A DNA stretch of 64,000 nucleotides from Channallabes apus (Eukaryota; Chordata; Actinopteri; Siluriformes; Clariidae). The notes beneath the pieces are model-generated. The model searched no databases. It had not been told where the DNA came from and worked only from the letters and a program-made list of their open reading frames with translations. The stretch spans positions 23,088,142-23,152,141 of the forward strand of contig CM060121.1 in assembly GCA_030522415.1 (NCBI GenBank), written 5' to 3'. Numbering within the stretch: position 1 is the stretch's first letter; each line of letters starts with the position of its first letter. Positions 31,850-42,338 of this stretch are shown here, one piece after another. The position numbers and the translations under genes are program-made.

Positions 31850-32280
31850 ATGATGAGTAGGACCTTTGTATAACAGACCACTTACTCTGTCAGTTAATTT
31901 AAAAAATGACGCCCACTTTGCATTACTTTCGGTACAGTCATCATATGATTACTATAAATTATTGTTATTGTTCTCAACTGTAGGTGGCTTGAGCAGGCTG
32001 ACCAACTTTATTTTCGACCGTTCGTCAGTGTGTTTGGTGCCACTCTTGTGCTGTGCTCCTGCGTGTCACTCTGATCTTCAGACTGCCCTAATGATGAGCT
32101 ACCAGCACTCCCAGAGGTGCCAACATTGCTAACAAGACAACTTTCACAAATAGAAAGAAGCCCTAGCGATTAGCAGTGGATGACTCCATGCTAATAATGG
32201 TTCCTAAATAATAAGTGTTTGAGTTTAGTTTGTAAATCGTTCTGTCCGGACTGCAGCCTAGTTCTTGTCACTGTTATTAC
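31850..32280. other. No gene recognised
   Basis: No supported feature on either strand. Confidence 0.5.
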
Positions 32281-32284
32281 AGTA

Positions 32285-32570
32285 TGTGTTACAGTGTTGC
32301 CTTGCACCTCTAGGGTCTGGGTTCGATTCCCGCCTCGCGGTCCCGTGGATGGTGGGTATGTCGGTTTCCTCCCACAGTCCAAAAACATGGAGATGAATGC
32401 AATTGGTGTTCACAAATTGCCTGTAGTGTGTGAATGAGGATCTGAGTGTGTGTATGTGTATGATGGATGGGCACCCGTTCAGGGTCTACCCTGGGATATA
32501 TATCCAGGGGATCAGTCTCCTGGGATCCAGGCCCCCCACTTTATCCTGTATATGGACAGTGATAGGAACT
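32285..32570 (+). mobile_element. SINE, diverged, main family
   Basis: GCCTTGCACCTCTAGGGTCT, GGTTCGATTCCC, 'cggtttcctcccacagtcca' and TTGCCTGTAGTGTGTGAATG follow the SINE order. The A-box end is degenerate and the (GAAT)n tail is missing. Confidence 0.7.
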
Positions 32571-32764
32571 GTCTGGAAGTTTATGGAATTTTAGCATATT
32601 TGTGACATTTTATAAGCTCCTTTAACAGGCTCCCTACTGTGCATTGGCTCACCCCCACAAGGGGACAACTTTTCTATTGGTACTCACCATAAATAAAAGC
32701 AAATATGAATTAAGAATAAATGATTTGTCACATGTACCTTACAGCACAGTGAAAAGATTATTTT

Positions 32765-32965
32765 TTTTCACATATCCCATTTAGAAAGCTGAGGTCAGAG
32801 CACTCCTGACCTCATACGCATACGACACTCCTGGAGCAGATAGGGTTATGGACCTTGCTCAAGAGCTCAACAATCGCAGCTTGGGAGTAGTGGGACTTGA
32901 ACCTTCGACCTTCCAATCAGTAACCCAGACCCTTAACCGTTTGAGCCACTATTGGCCCCAATGAA
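32765..32965 (-). mobile_element. tRNA-derived SINE, minus strand
   Basis: On the minus strand, GTGGCTCAAACGGTTAAGGG (A-box-like) and AGGTTCAAGTCCCAC (B-box-like) are followed by a body that shares 'cttgctcaag' with the copy at 37,365-37,555. Confidence 0.6.
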
Positions 32966-34285
32966 TACTCAACTTTTTCCAAAGCAAGCCACTCTGGTGT
33001 TCAGGGATACAATGAATAGAAATATGGAAACAATCGTACAGTACATTTGATCCGTAACCAAACAACAGAACAGTTTTATAGTAAGATCAGGCGTAGAAGT
33101 GCCTTCATGTGAGTAAGAGTTCTCAAGGACGCACTGTTTTTCACATGAATTGCTTTTTTATTTTCTCAGGGTCTTCCTGAATCAGCTTTTCAGACAGCGC
33201 CACTAAGCAACCTTGTATTACTGTTGTAGAGGAACCAAATTCATTTCTGATGTGTAATCATCATCACAGCCTACGTTCCACCACAGGAATGACTGGAACC
33301 TTGAAGGTTCTTATCTGGCACAGCAAATTCATCTCGAGTGGAATCTGTGTTGTAAATCCAAATGTTCTTTTGGATATAATCAATTTGTACTATTTGAAAG
33401 AAAAATAATTAGTTTTTGTTATTTCATTAGGATAAAAATAGAGCACTAAACCTAAAGACCACGGACTATTCTACTGACAAAATGTGCTAATGAAGTGTAG
33501 TTCTTGATGATCAAGCTACAAATGTGATGCTGTACCCACGCATCCTTTTAAAAGAGACAGATTATAGGTTGCAATTTCACGTTTGTTTGTTTTTTTGCAC
33601 CTTTTAGAAAAAAAAAATGATGATGTCTTGTTGGTCTACTAAACTAATTACTTTGGTTTTCCCCTGGCTAAGTGTAATCAGTCTGTATGTGTATTCATGA
33701 ATGTGACCGGTCAAAATCAAATGATGTATTAAGTGGCATTTTGCGTAATTTGAGTTATGCATACAGTATTTCCTAAGCTTTATTGTGATACCGAGGTTAT
33801 TACTCTTTGTCATGCGGTTCCTGAGATGTGGCCAGCATGAGGTTGTTTTTGAGGATGGGCTTGGGGGAAAAAATCAAAGTCCTACTTTTAAAAAATATTT
33901 AAATGAGAATTCCATGACGTAGTAAGAAATCAGGAACCCTGAGACTCGTTTTGGCTGCAGGATTTCCCGGCCACACCACAAAATAACTTCATCAGCAGCA
34001 CAGTTTAGAGCAAAAAAATTTAAGCTTTTTATTACTGGAGTAAAGAACTTGCATAGTGTTTATTAATCCTTAGTGCTTTAAAACCCTTAAAACCCAAGCG
34101 GCACAGATCTGTTCCAGTATCTCAGCATACATTTCTTTGCTTTAGCATTAAAACATTCTCGTTCCTGTTGAAGGATCAGTAAGATAAGGTTGACAAATTT
34201 CACTTAGTTTTGCCTCAATTGAAGATTTGATACAATTCACATTCTGCACTCTGTTAGATTGCACAGTGTAAAACTAACCTGTGCC
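32966..34285. other. Unique-looking intergenic DNA
   Basis: No repeat, exon or RNA gene could be supported across this stretch. Confidence 0.5.
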
Positions 34286-34801
34286 ACTTAATACCTTAAT
34301 ACGAACAGTTGATATTGAGGTGTGTCTGCTACTTACACTCTATAAAGCTTCATAAAGGCTCTAATCTGAGGTGTTGTTTGTTAATTGGTGATTTCTGAGG
34401 CTGGTAACTCAAAATGAACTTCTCCTCTGCAGCAGAGGTAGGTCTTGGTCTTGCTTTCCTGCGATGGTCTTCATGAGAGCCAGTTTCATCATGGGGCTTG
34501 ATGGGTTTTGCGAATGCACTTGGCCGTAATGTTGCGAATGCACTTGACAATACTTGACTATACTACTACTACTAATAATAATTCTAGAACAATACTGGAT
34601 TTTTTTCGAACCTCTAAAATGACACATATTGTATTGGGTAATTAAGGAACAACAACAAAAGTCAAATGTTATTTTAACATCTGCTGTTCCGGAACTTGAC
34701 TATACTGTTCTTGTAAGAACTGTTCCAGAACAATTGACCTTAAAATAACATTTGCCTTATGTTGCTGTTCCTTAATTACCTAATACCATATGTGTTATTT
34801 C

Positions 34802-35489
34802 CAGTGTTGAGAGTACTTGGATAACTTTTTTGATGTAACGATTAATCTACGCCTTAGGTCCGCCATTTAAGTACTCAGTTATTTAGTTATATTATTTATT
34901 TAGTAATTTTCTTTTTATGTAATCCGTTATTCAGACAATTTATGTAATCCATGAGCCAGACAGCAGTCATTCCCAATCCGTTAGTGTGTTTGCGACAATG
35001 ATAATTATTAAAAGCGCTATGTAGATAAAATTGAATTGAAATGAATTGAGTGTGTTAAAGTTATACAAGCCGCCCCTCCCACCGATAACCCGCCACCCTA
35101 TGTTATTCCTGCTGTTATACCCCTATTTCACCTACGCGGTTTGACTATGCGAGGACCGACATGCGAAATGATGGAAACTTAATAACAGCGCCAAAACTCG
35201 CGGTGAACCGTACATACTTATGGCCACCGCGCGAAACCGCGAAGGTGAGATAGGGCTATTAGTAGTTAACGGATTATGGGCTTCACTGAGTGATGATGGT
35301 AGAATAATTATAAAGGTCTTGACTAAAACAACATGCATGAGGAATCACAAAGGAGTTTTCATTTTCTGCAATGGAAAAGTACTCGAACTAGTTACTTTTA
35401 TCAGAAAGTAACGCTGTAATGTAACTTTTTAAAGACAGTAATTTTGTAATGTAATCAGTTACTTTAAAAAGTAACGTCCACCAACACTG
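34802..35489. mobile_element. hAT-type MITE with perfect 8-bp TSD
   Basis: Ends are CAGTGTTGAGAGTACTTGG and, on the other strand, CAGTGTTGGTGGACGTTAC. The octamer GTTATTTC flanks both sides (34,794-34,801 and 35,490-35,497). It is 688 bp without transposase and is inserted in a Tc1-derived MITE. Confidence 0.9.
34985..35045 (+). mobile_element. L2-like LINE 3' end fragment
   Basis: GCGACAATGATAATTATTAA followed by AAGCGCTATGTAGATAAAATTGAATTGAA corresponds to 28,258-28,312. It is a severely 5'-truncated tail inside the hAT MITE. Confidence 0.75.
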
Positions 35490-35539
35490 GTTATTTCATA
35501 GTATTATCCAAGAATGTAGAAAATAAATCCAAACTTGTT

Positions 35540-36515
35540 TCTGGTACTGTATATAACACAGATCACATATCGCGGATGCTTCGCCACGGCTACTTCTTGC
35601 TACTGTATCTTTCAGATTACTCATGACAGATGGGACTTGTTTTCTAGACTCCATTAAAAAAAAAAAAAAGCAGAGCTGACCTCAGCGTCATACCAGTTCT
35701 TAATACCAAATGTCAAGCTCATTGTTTCATGCTGTGGAACATGCACACATTATCCAAGCTACAGTACCATGAGTCAGTCGTGTCATTTTCACACTTTAGG
35801 AAAGATTTCAGCCATAAATGCAAACAGTGAATAACATCTCCTGACATTTTGCACCAGAGATACGTTACGTCTCGCCAACACACTTTCTCTATCATATTTC
35901 CAACTTTTTAAAAAATTTTTTTATTCCTGTCCCCATTACTTTCATTCTGGTCTTTCTTCCTCTCCTTCTCTTGTTCTGTGGTGTTATAATTGAGAAAGCA
36001 GTGTGGCCCAAGAGCCCGGTGTGTAATCCACACTCTATAAACACTCTAATTGAAGTGCAAATTCAATATTCCCTTACCACTCGCTCGCTCTTTCTTTTTC
36101 TATCTGACTGGTAATTACACGACGTCTGGCAATCTAGTCGTCGAAATGCGCATGACAAATAATCAAAGTGCGTGAGAAATACGGTGAATTTTGTGTAAAT
36201 AGTGATGTAAAAAAAATAATAAATAAGAAGATTTATTATATATTCCTCACTGCCTCTCTTTTTTCCTTATCGTGTTCGTCTCTCACTTGGCATCCGTTTA
36301 GGTGTGTCCCTGGTGTGTGTTCCCGTTACAGTCTCCCTCTTTAATGCGCAGGTAACCAGATTCCTTTCTCGTGTGGACTGGAGTGGGCAGGCAAATAGAG
36401 AAGTATATTAAAAACCTTTCATGCAGACACCCCGAAACAATGAGGAAAAATGACTGTGTGTGCTCGTGCGTATGTGTGTGTGGGAGGAAGGTATTGCCGC
36501 TTTAATTAAAGTTCT
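35540..36515. other. Unique-looking DNA, no gene recognised
   Basis: No repeat family was recognised. 36,010-36,110 is complex and could be regulatory; support is weak. Confidence 0.4.
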
Positions 36516-36545
36516 ATTTTTCTCTCTCTCTCTCTCTCTCTCTCG

Positions 36546-36803
36546 CAGTCCCTGCAGAGCTCAGTCTTCCCGTCCACCACATGCTTATTTGTGTCTAATT
36601 TGGATAGAGCTGCCAGCGTAGAGCTGTGCCAACACATCACCGGCGGACTGGAGTCAGCCCGGCGAGAGCACAGGCCAGGTCCAAGTCTTTTTGATCAAGA
36701 GGATCTGAGAGCAGCATGGCCACCATCCAGAGCCACACTGATGGATTGCACTGCTATCAGGATGAGTGGATCAGAGTCAAACGATGAGTTACCTGCCAGA
36801 TAA
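36546..36803 (+). other. Possible exon-like block after a polypyrimidine tract
   Basis: A (CT)n tract at 36,521-36,544 ends CGCAG at 36,549, a good splice-acceptor shape. The following ~250 bases are of balanced composition with codons for EDLRAAWPP and MSGSESNDELPAR in one frame. No convincing GT donor was found and the product is unknown. It may equally be a non-coding conserved block beside a microsatellite. Confidence 0.25.
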
Positions 36804-36954
36804 ATGGGTGGAAGAAAGTTCATTTGCAGTCGTATCAACTGCATCTGCTTATTATGCTAATAATAATTAGAAAAATAATAATAAATGGTGATGCACAGTG
36901 GAACAGATCCACGGCTCAGGTTCTCTCTGTATTCAAAAGCATGCATGTGCTGTA

Positions 36955-37217
36955 CAGTACCAGTCAAAGGTTTGGACACAAGTTTGAATTTATTGTTTTT
37001 TTTTTTTTTCCAAAACTATCAAATAACACATGTGCCATTATGTAATTAAGTCACAACAACAGCAAAAACAGTCAAGTGTCATTTAAAGACATGAAAGTCA
37101 GCTGTTCTGGAATAGTCCTTGCTTTAACAATATTGTTGAGTGCATTTTTAAAACCCATCAAGCATCATGATGAAACTGGCTCTCATGAAGACCATCCCAG
37201 GAAAGCAAGACCAAGAC
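36955..37217 (+). mobile_element. Tc1-derived MITE, copy A (5' half)
   Basis: It begins with the Tc1-type terminus AGTACCAGTCAAAGGTTTGG and continues through 'agacatgaaagtcagctgtt' and SHEDHPRKARPRPT-encoding sequence. It ends where copy B begins in opposite orientation. Confidence 0.8.
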
Positions 37218-37364
37218 CTACACTACCGTTCACTACCGAACTACATGATGGTTCCTGATTTTTATTTCTTTCTACATTGTAAAGGAATGCTGAAGGTGTC
37301 CAAAAAAATGCATTAATCTCCTTTGAACAGTTGATATTGAGATGTTTCTGCTACTTCTGCTCTG

Positions 37365-37555
37365 TAAAGACTTACATTTACCAGACACTCTTATCCAGAG
37401 TGACTTACATTTTTATCTCATTACACATCTGAGCAGTTGAGGGTTAAGGGCCTTGCTCAAGGGCCCAACAGTGGCAACTTGGTAGTTGTGGGGTTTGAAC
37501 CTGGGATCTTCCGAACCGTAGTCCAATGCCTTAACCACTGAGCTACACCTGGTCC
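37365..37555 (-). mobile_element. tRNA-derived SINE, minus strand
   Basis: On the minus strand GTGTAGCTCAGTGGTTAAGG (A-box-like) and AGGTTCAAACCCC (B-box-like) lead into a body ending 'aagtgtctggtaaatgtaag'. Not annotated as a tRNA gene because the body after the B box is SINE-like and the arms do not pair. Confidence 0.75.
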
Positions 37556-37620
37556 TTCAAAATGCCTCTAATCTGAGGTGCTGTTAATTGGTCATTTTTC
37601 AGGCTGATAACTCTAAATGA

Positions 37621-37677
37621 AGGCGGCACAGTGGTGTAGTGGTTAGCACTGTCGCCTTGCACCGCCAGGGTCCGGGT
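37621..37677 (+). mobile_element. SINE head-only insertion with 9-bp TSD
   Basis: AGGCGGCACAGTGGTGTAGT through CCAGGGTCCGGG is the tRNA-like head of the main SINE family, stopping in the B box with no body and no tail. TCTAAATGA flanks both sides (37,612-37,620 and 37,678-37,686). The uninterrupted site is visible in the sister MITE at about 34,400-34,420. Confidence 0.75.
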
Positions 37678-38164
37678 TCTAAATGAACTTCTCATCTGCA
37701 GCAGAGGTAGGTTTTGGTCTCGTCCTCCTGGGACGGCCTTCATGAGAGACAGTTTCATTATGGTGCTTGACGGATTTTGCAAATGCACTTGACAATACTG
37801 TTCTTGCAAGAACTATTACAGAAAGGCCGACCTCTGTGTCTTAAAATAACAACTAACTGTTGTTTTTCTTGTTGTTACGTAATTACCTAATTCCATATGT
37901 GTTATTTTATAGTTTTGAAATCCCCAGTATTGTTGTAGAATGTAGAAAATAAATCACTAAACAAAAACAAAGAAATTTGCAAGTGACCCCAAACTTTGAA
38001 CGGTAGTGTCTAAACGCATGGTTTAGAAATAGGTTAATGTTTATTAAGCTCATATAGTGGGACTGTCAGGTGTCCATACAGACTGCAAGGTAACAGTACA
38101 GTATGATCTGAACATAAAACCATAATAATAATAATAATAATAATACATTTTATTTATTTATCTA

Positions 38165-38417
38165 TCCATCTACCCATCCATCCAGGAACCTCTGTAGTCC
38201 AACTAGGGACCATTTAGGCTAGTGGTTATTTCCATTGGTACGACCGTGGTAGGACAACATTCACACATTCAAACAATTTGTAAACGCCAAATTGTCGGAG
38301 GAAATCAGAGTACCCAGAGGAAACCCGTCAAGCACGGGGAGAACATGCAAACTCCATGCACACAGACCTGGATATGCAAGGCGACAGTGCTAACCGCTAA
38401 GCTACCGTGCTGCCCTT
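38165..38417 (-). mobile_element. SINE, main family, minus strand
   Basis: The reverse complement gives the head with TTAGCGGTTAGCACTGTCGC, 'catggagtttgcatgttctc', GGGTTTCCTCTGGGTACTCT, and a different tail, 'ggactacagaggttcctgga', shared with 46,740-46,765. It thus belongs to a subfamily with an alternative 3' end. Confidence 0.75.
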
Positions 38418-38660
38418 TCATTTATAATGATTATTACATTGATTTCAACCATAGCTTCTGATAAAAATATCAGTTTTAAGACCAGATTTAAAAGCATCAC
38501 CTGTTTGTGGCATCCTCAAATACTCTGGGAGAGCAATACAAACAAATGATATAATTTAGCTATTTAAAATATAATAGTTATCATAATTAAAGCCTGATAG
38601 ACTAAAGCCAAAATCAAACAAATAAACTGTTTAAACGTGCTACAAATGAGAAGATGTATC

Positions 38661-38790
38661 GAGGCAGCATCGACGTGGAGTGGTGAGCACTGTGGCCTTG
38701 CACCTTCAGGGTCAAGGGTTTGATTGGCACCCTGTCCAAGGTGTACCACCCACCACTGTGTACAGGATGCCCGGTATAGAAAATTACAAT
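38661..38790 (+). mobile_element. SINE, main family, internally deleted
   Basis: The head (GTGGAGTGGTGAGCACTGTG, 'ccttgcaccttcagggtcaa') is joined directly to the 3' part ('ttggcaccctgtccaaggtg', CCGGTATAGAAAAT). About 200 bases of body are absent. Confidence 0.7.
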
Positions 38791-39514
38791 TACATTGCAG
38801 GTGTTCAAATAATTTTCATCGTTTTCCCCAGAATCATCTGCAATGCAACAAACATTGACATTTCCCTCATGGCAGTGTAATATACAGTAAGTATGTTACA
38901 GTACAATATGTAATCTGCGTAATAGAGTTCTCATCTCACAGAATTACTTTTCTTCCCCCTTTTATGTCAGTGCCAGTGCTGACACTTTCCCTCTTGACTT
39001 TGAACACAAGCATCCTCTAAAATACAAACCCTGTGTTACTGGCACACAAAGTCAACAGCAGAAATATTCACCTTGTTGTTATGAGAAAAGGAGCGGCTTT
39101 GTCCTGCACTGAAGCATGAAAATGACGCCTGAGAAAACACCTCCGCGACTTCAAAGACGTCACGATAAGTTACAGACTAGAACGGCATCAGAGGGGCAGG
39201 AAGAGAAGGTGTGCTGGCACTGTATGAAACAAACGCTTCAGAAATAAAGGGCACCATCTTCTGCTTCTCTGCCCTGCGTTGTAACAAGAAGTGAATACTT
39301 TACCCAGCCTTATAGAGTTGAGTGACAGCGTTACGCTTAACACGAAGCCATATTCAGTTTGTGCATATCTTCACACGCCCTTCCCTGTTGTTTTTGATCT
39401 TATTCCCCTTTTCCTCTCTTTCATGTTTTCTTTTTTTTTTTTTTTTCATACATTTCTTTCAGCTCCGATTCCCATCTCTCTGCAGATGCAGGTCTGGAAG
39501 ATGAACACAGACTG

Positions 39515-39552
<38 letters not shown>

Positions 39553-40144
39553 TACACGCATGCAAACTCATTTGCAAAGTCACACACAGGGTGAGAGACA
39601 GATTCAATATTTATTCAGTTGCTGAGCTTACCGAGATGAAATAAAACAAAAATCATATGTCAACAAAAATGGATACACTCTCATACAATTATTTAGTAAG
39701 CTTAATTAAAACCAGAGCCTGTTTTCCCCCAGTGAGCAAATTTCTCAACTCGCAGCTTCCACAGACGTTTTGACTTTTTTTTATTTTATCTCAATGGCAA
39801 ATATTCGCTGAAATGTAGAACATTGTGCAGGGTTTTTTTTTTTATATCATCTGGTGAGTGGGATGTGAACTTTCTGCACAATGTACTGTAGGGCCACCCT
39901 AAACTCTGCCCATGACGAATAGGCATTATTTTTTTTAAATAATACAATAGCCCTAACAATGTGACAGTGACAGGAGTTAAATACTGTCAAAGTGTTTAGA
40001 GTTATGATGTAGTTATTCAAAATAATGTCAAAATTGTGCACTAAAGAAGTAAAGAAATAGTCTAGACACCATTGATGCATCAATGCAATATTTATTTTGT
40101 ATGCCAGAGCAGGCGTTTTATTATGTTTCACGTGCCTGAGAATG
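38791..40144. other. Low-repeat DNA with one (CA)n
   Basis: (CA)n lies at 39,519-39,548 and a T run at 39,430-39,446. No exon or RNA gene is supported. Confidence 0.5.
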
Positions 40145-42188
40145 ATACAGTATGTATGACGTGTCTAAGCTGGTGTATGATGTGCCCAGTCATTAGGAAC
40201 GTTTCATACTATTTAATATCACCTGAATGAGGATGGGATTCTGGTTCCTCTCAACGTGTCTCCCTAAAGACATCTCAAGGAATTTTTGAGAGTTTGCTCA
40301 TCAGGGACAAACTGATAGTTATAGTCTAAACATATTCTAAATGATTATTATTTTTAATTATGCAAAGCTGCTTTGCAACAATGAATAGTGAACAGAATTA
40401 TATACGACTAACATTGAAGAGAATTGCATTGGTGTATGACGTGCCTGACCTGGTGTATGAAATGTCTGAGTTGATGTATGACATGTTTGAGCTGGTGTAT
40501 GATGTGCGTGAGTTGTATATGGCGTAACTGACCTGGTGAATGATGTACTTATGCTTATGTATAACGTTCTTGACCTGGTGGATGATGTGTTTGAGTTGGT
40601 GTATGACGTGCCCGAGTTGTGTAAGACGTGCTTGGGTTAGGGCATGACATATGTGTGCTGGTGTATGACGTGCCTGACCTGGTGTATGACTTGTTTGAGC
40701 TGGTGTATGACTTGTTTGAGCTGGTGTATGACTTGTTTGAGCTGGTGTATGACTTGTTTGAGCTGACGTATGACTTGTTTGAGCTGGTGTATGACGTGCC
40801 TGACCTGGTGTATGACTTGTTTGAGCTGACGTATGACTTGTTTGAGCTGGTGTATGACTTGTTTGAGCTGACGTATGACTTGTTTGAGCTGGTGTATGAC
40901 TTGTTTGAGCTGGTGTATGACGTGCCTGACCTGGTGTATGACTTGTTTGAGCTGGTGTATGACTTGTTTGAGCTGGTGTATGACTTGTTTGAGCTGGTGT
41001 ATGACTTGTTTGAGCTGGTGTATGACTTGTTTGAGCTGGTGTATGACGTGCCTGACCTGGTGTATGACTTGTTTGAGCTGACGTATGACTTGTTTGAGCT
41101 GGTGTATGACGTGCCTGACCTGGTGTATGACTTGTTTGAGCTGACGTATGACTTGTTTGAGCTGGTGTATGACGTGCCTGACCTGGTGTATGACTTGTTT
41201 GAGCTGGTGTATGACTTGTTTGAGCTGGTGTATGACTTGTTTGAGCTGGTGTATGACTTGTTTGAGCTGACGTATGACTTGTTTGAGCTGGTGTATGACT
41301 TGTTTGAGCTGATGTATGACTTGTTTGAGCTGGTGTATGACGTGCCTGACCTGGTGTATGACTTGTTTGAGCTGGTGTATGACTTGTTTGAGCTGGTGTA
41401 TGACTTGTTTGAGCTGGTGTATGACTTGTTTGAGCTGGTGTATGACTTGTTTGAGCTGACGTATGACTTGTTTGAGCTGGTGTATGACTTGTTTGAGCTG
41501 GTGTATGACTTGTTTGAGCTGGTGTATGACGTGCCTGACCTGGTGTATGACTTGTTTGAGCTGGTGTATGACTTGTTTGAGCTGACGTATGACTTGTTTG
41601 AGCTGACGTATGACTTGTTTGAGCTGACGTATGACTTGTTTGAGCTGACGTATGACTTGTTTGAGCTGACGTATGACTTGTTTGAGCTGGTGTATGACTT
41701 GTTTGAGCTGGTGTATGACTTGTTTGAGCTGGTGTATGACTTGTTTGAGCTGATGTATGACTTGTTTGAGCTGGTGTATGACTTGTTTGAGCTGACGTAT
41801 GACTTGTTTGAGCTGACGTATGACTTGTTTGAGCTGGTGTATGACTTGTTTGAGCTGGTGTATGACTTGTTTGAGCTGGTGTATGACTTGTTTGAGCTGG
41901 TGTATGACTTGTTTGAGCTGGTGTATGACTTGTTTGAGCTGATGTATGACTTGTTTGAGCTGGTGTATGACTTGTTTGAGCTGGTGTATGACTTGTTTGA
42001 GCTGGTGTATGACTTGTTTGAGCTGATGTATGACTTGTTTGAGCTGATGTATGACTTGCTTGAGCTGACGTATGACTTGTTTGTGCGGTTTAGTTAATTA
42101 TGTATGACTTGTGTATGACTTGTTTGAGCTGGTGTATGACTTGTTTGAGCTGATGTATGACTTGTTTGAGCTGATGTATGACTTGTTT
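40145..42188 (+). repeat. 21-bp minisatellite, CTGGTGTATGACTTGTTTGAG units
   Basis: A diverged left edge (40,145-40,630) leads into a homogeneous core of about 70 units (40,670-42,100). Variants include GTGTATGACGTGCCTGACCTG and units with ACGTATGAC or ATGTATGAC. The 21-bp period keeps a 489-codon frame open (LVYDLFE repeated), which starts at TTG and has no other gene signal; it is not called as a gene. Confidence 0.97.
40200..40428 (+). mobile_element. L2-like LINE 3' end inserted in the minisatellite
   Basis: GAATGAGGATGGGATTCTGG, 'gacatctcaaggaatttttg', 'gtttgctcatcaggga' and AAGCTGCTTTGCAACAATGA follow the same order as 27,942-28,312. Minisatellite units lie on both sides. Confidence 0.8.
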
Positions 42189-42229
42189 TGTATTTTTTTT
42201 GAAAATGCAACATTTTATTTTATTTCTGA

Positions 42230-42336
42230 TCAAAGGAACATAATTAACTAAATGATTCTAAAAGATTTGATCATTTTGATGAACGAGATTCAAAGAACAT
42301 AGTCACTAAAATGATTCAAACTCCCCATCACTACAC
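42230..42336. mobile_element. hAT-like terminal fragment (tentative)
   Basis: AATGATTCAAACTCCCCATC followed by ACTAC resembles the terminus of a fish hAT family (agtgatgggga...). The other end was not found. It lies between the minisatellite and the Tc1 element. Confidence 0.35.
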
Positions 42337-42338
42337 CG

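Larger units (their letters stand above)
34290..35535 (-). mobile_element. Tc1-derived MITE, interrupted by a hAT element
   Basis: The left part 34,290-34,801 and a right remnant 35,490-35,535 (GTATTATCCAAGAATGTAGA AAA) together match the copy at 37,218-38,012. On the minus strand 34,350-34,550 encodes SHEDHRRKARPRPTSAAEEK, recalling the N-terminal DNA-binding segment of Tc1 transposase. An inverted duplication inside (about 34,635-34,680 against 34,735-34,790) repeats the GGTAATTAAGGAACA region. Confidence 0.75.
37218..38012 (-). mobile_element. Tc1-derived MITE, copy B, carrying two SINE-type insertions
   Basis: The ends are CACTACCGTTCACTACCGAA (left) and, on the other strand, ACACTACCGTTCAAAGTTTG (right). 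Inside are a tRNA-derived SINE (37,365-37,555) and a 57-bp SINE head (37,621-37,677). Without them the element would be about 540 bp and has no catalytic transposase domain. Confidence 0.8.

Noticed and set aside
31043..31881. Three overlapping open frames of about 235-254 codons on both strands
   Set aside because: All are read-throughs of the 24-bp minisatellite, which is a multiple of three.
37520..37548. tRNA gene on the minus strand
   Set aside because: A and B boxes are present, but the sequence after the B box is SINE body and the cloverleaf does not close. The same holds for the other tRNA-like heads.
40628..42097. 489-codon open frame of LVYDLFE repeats
   Set aside because: The 21-bp repeat unit lacks stops in this frame, the start is TTG, and no promoter, splice site or domain supports a gene.
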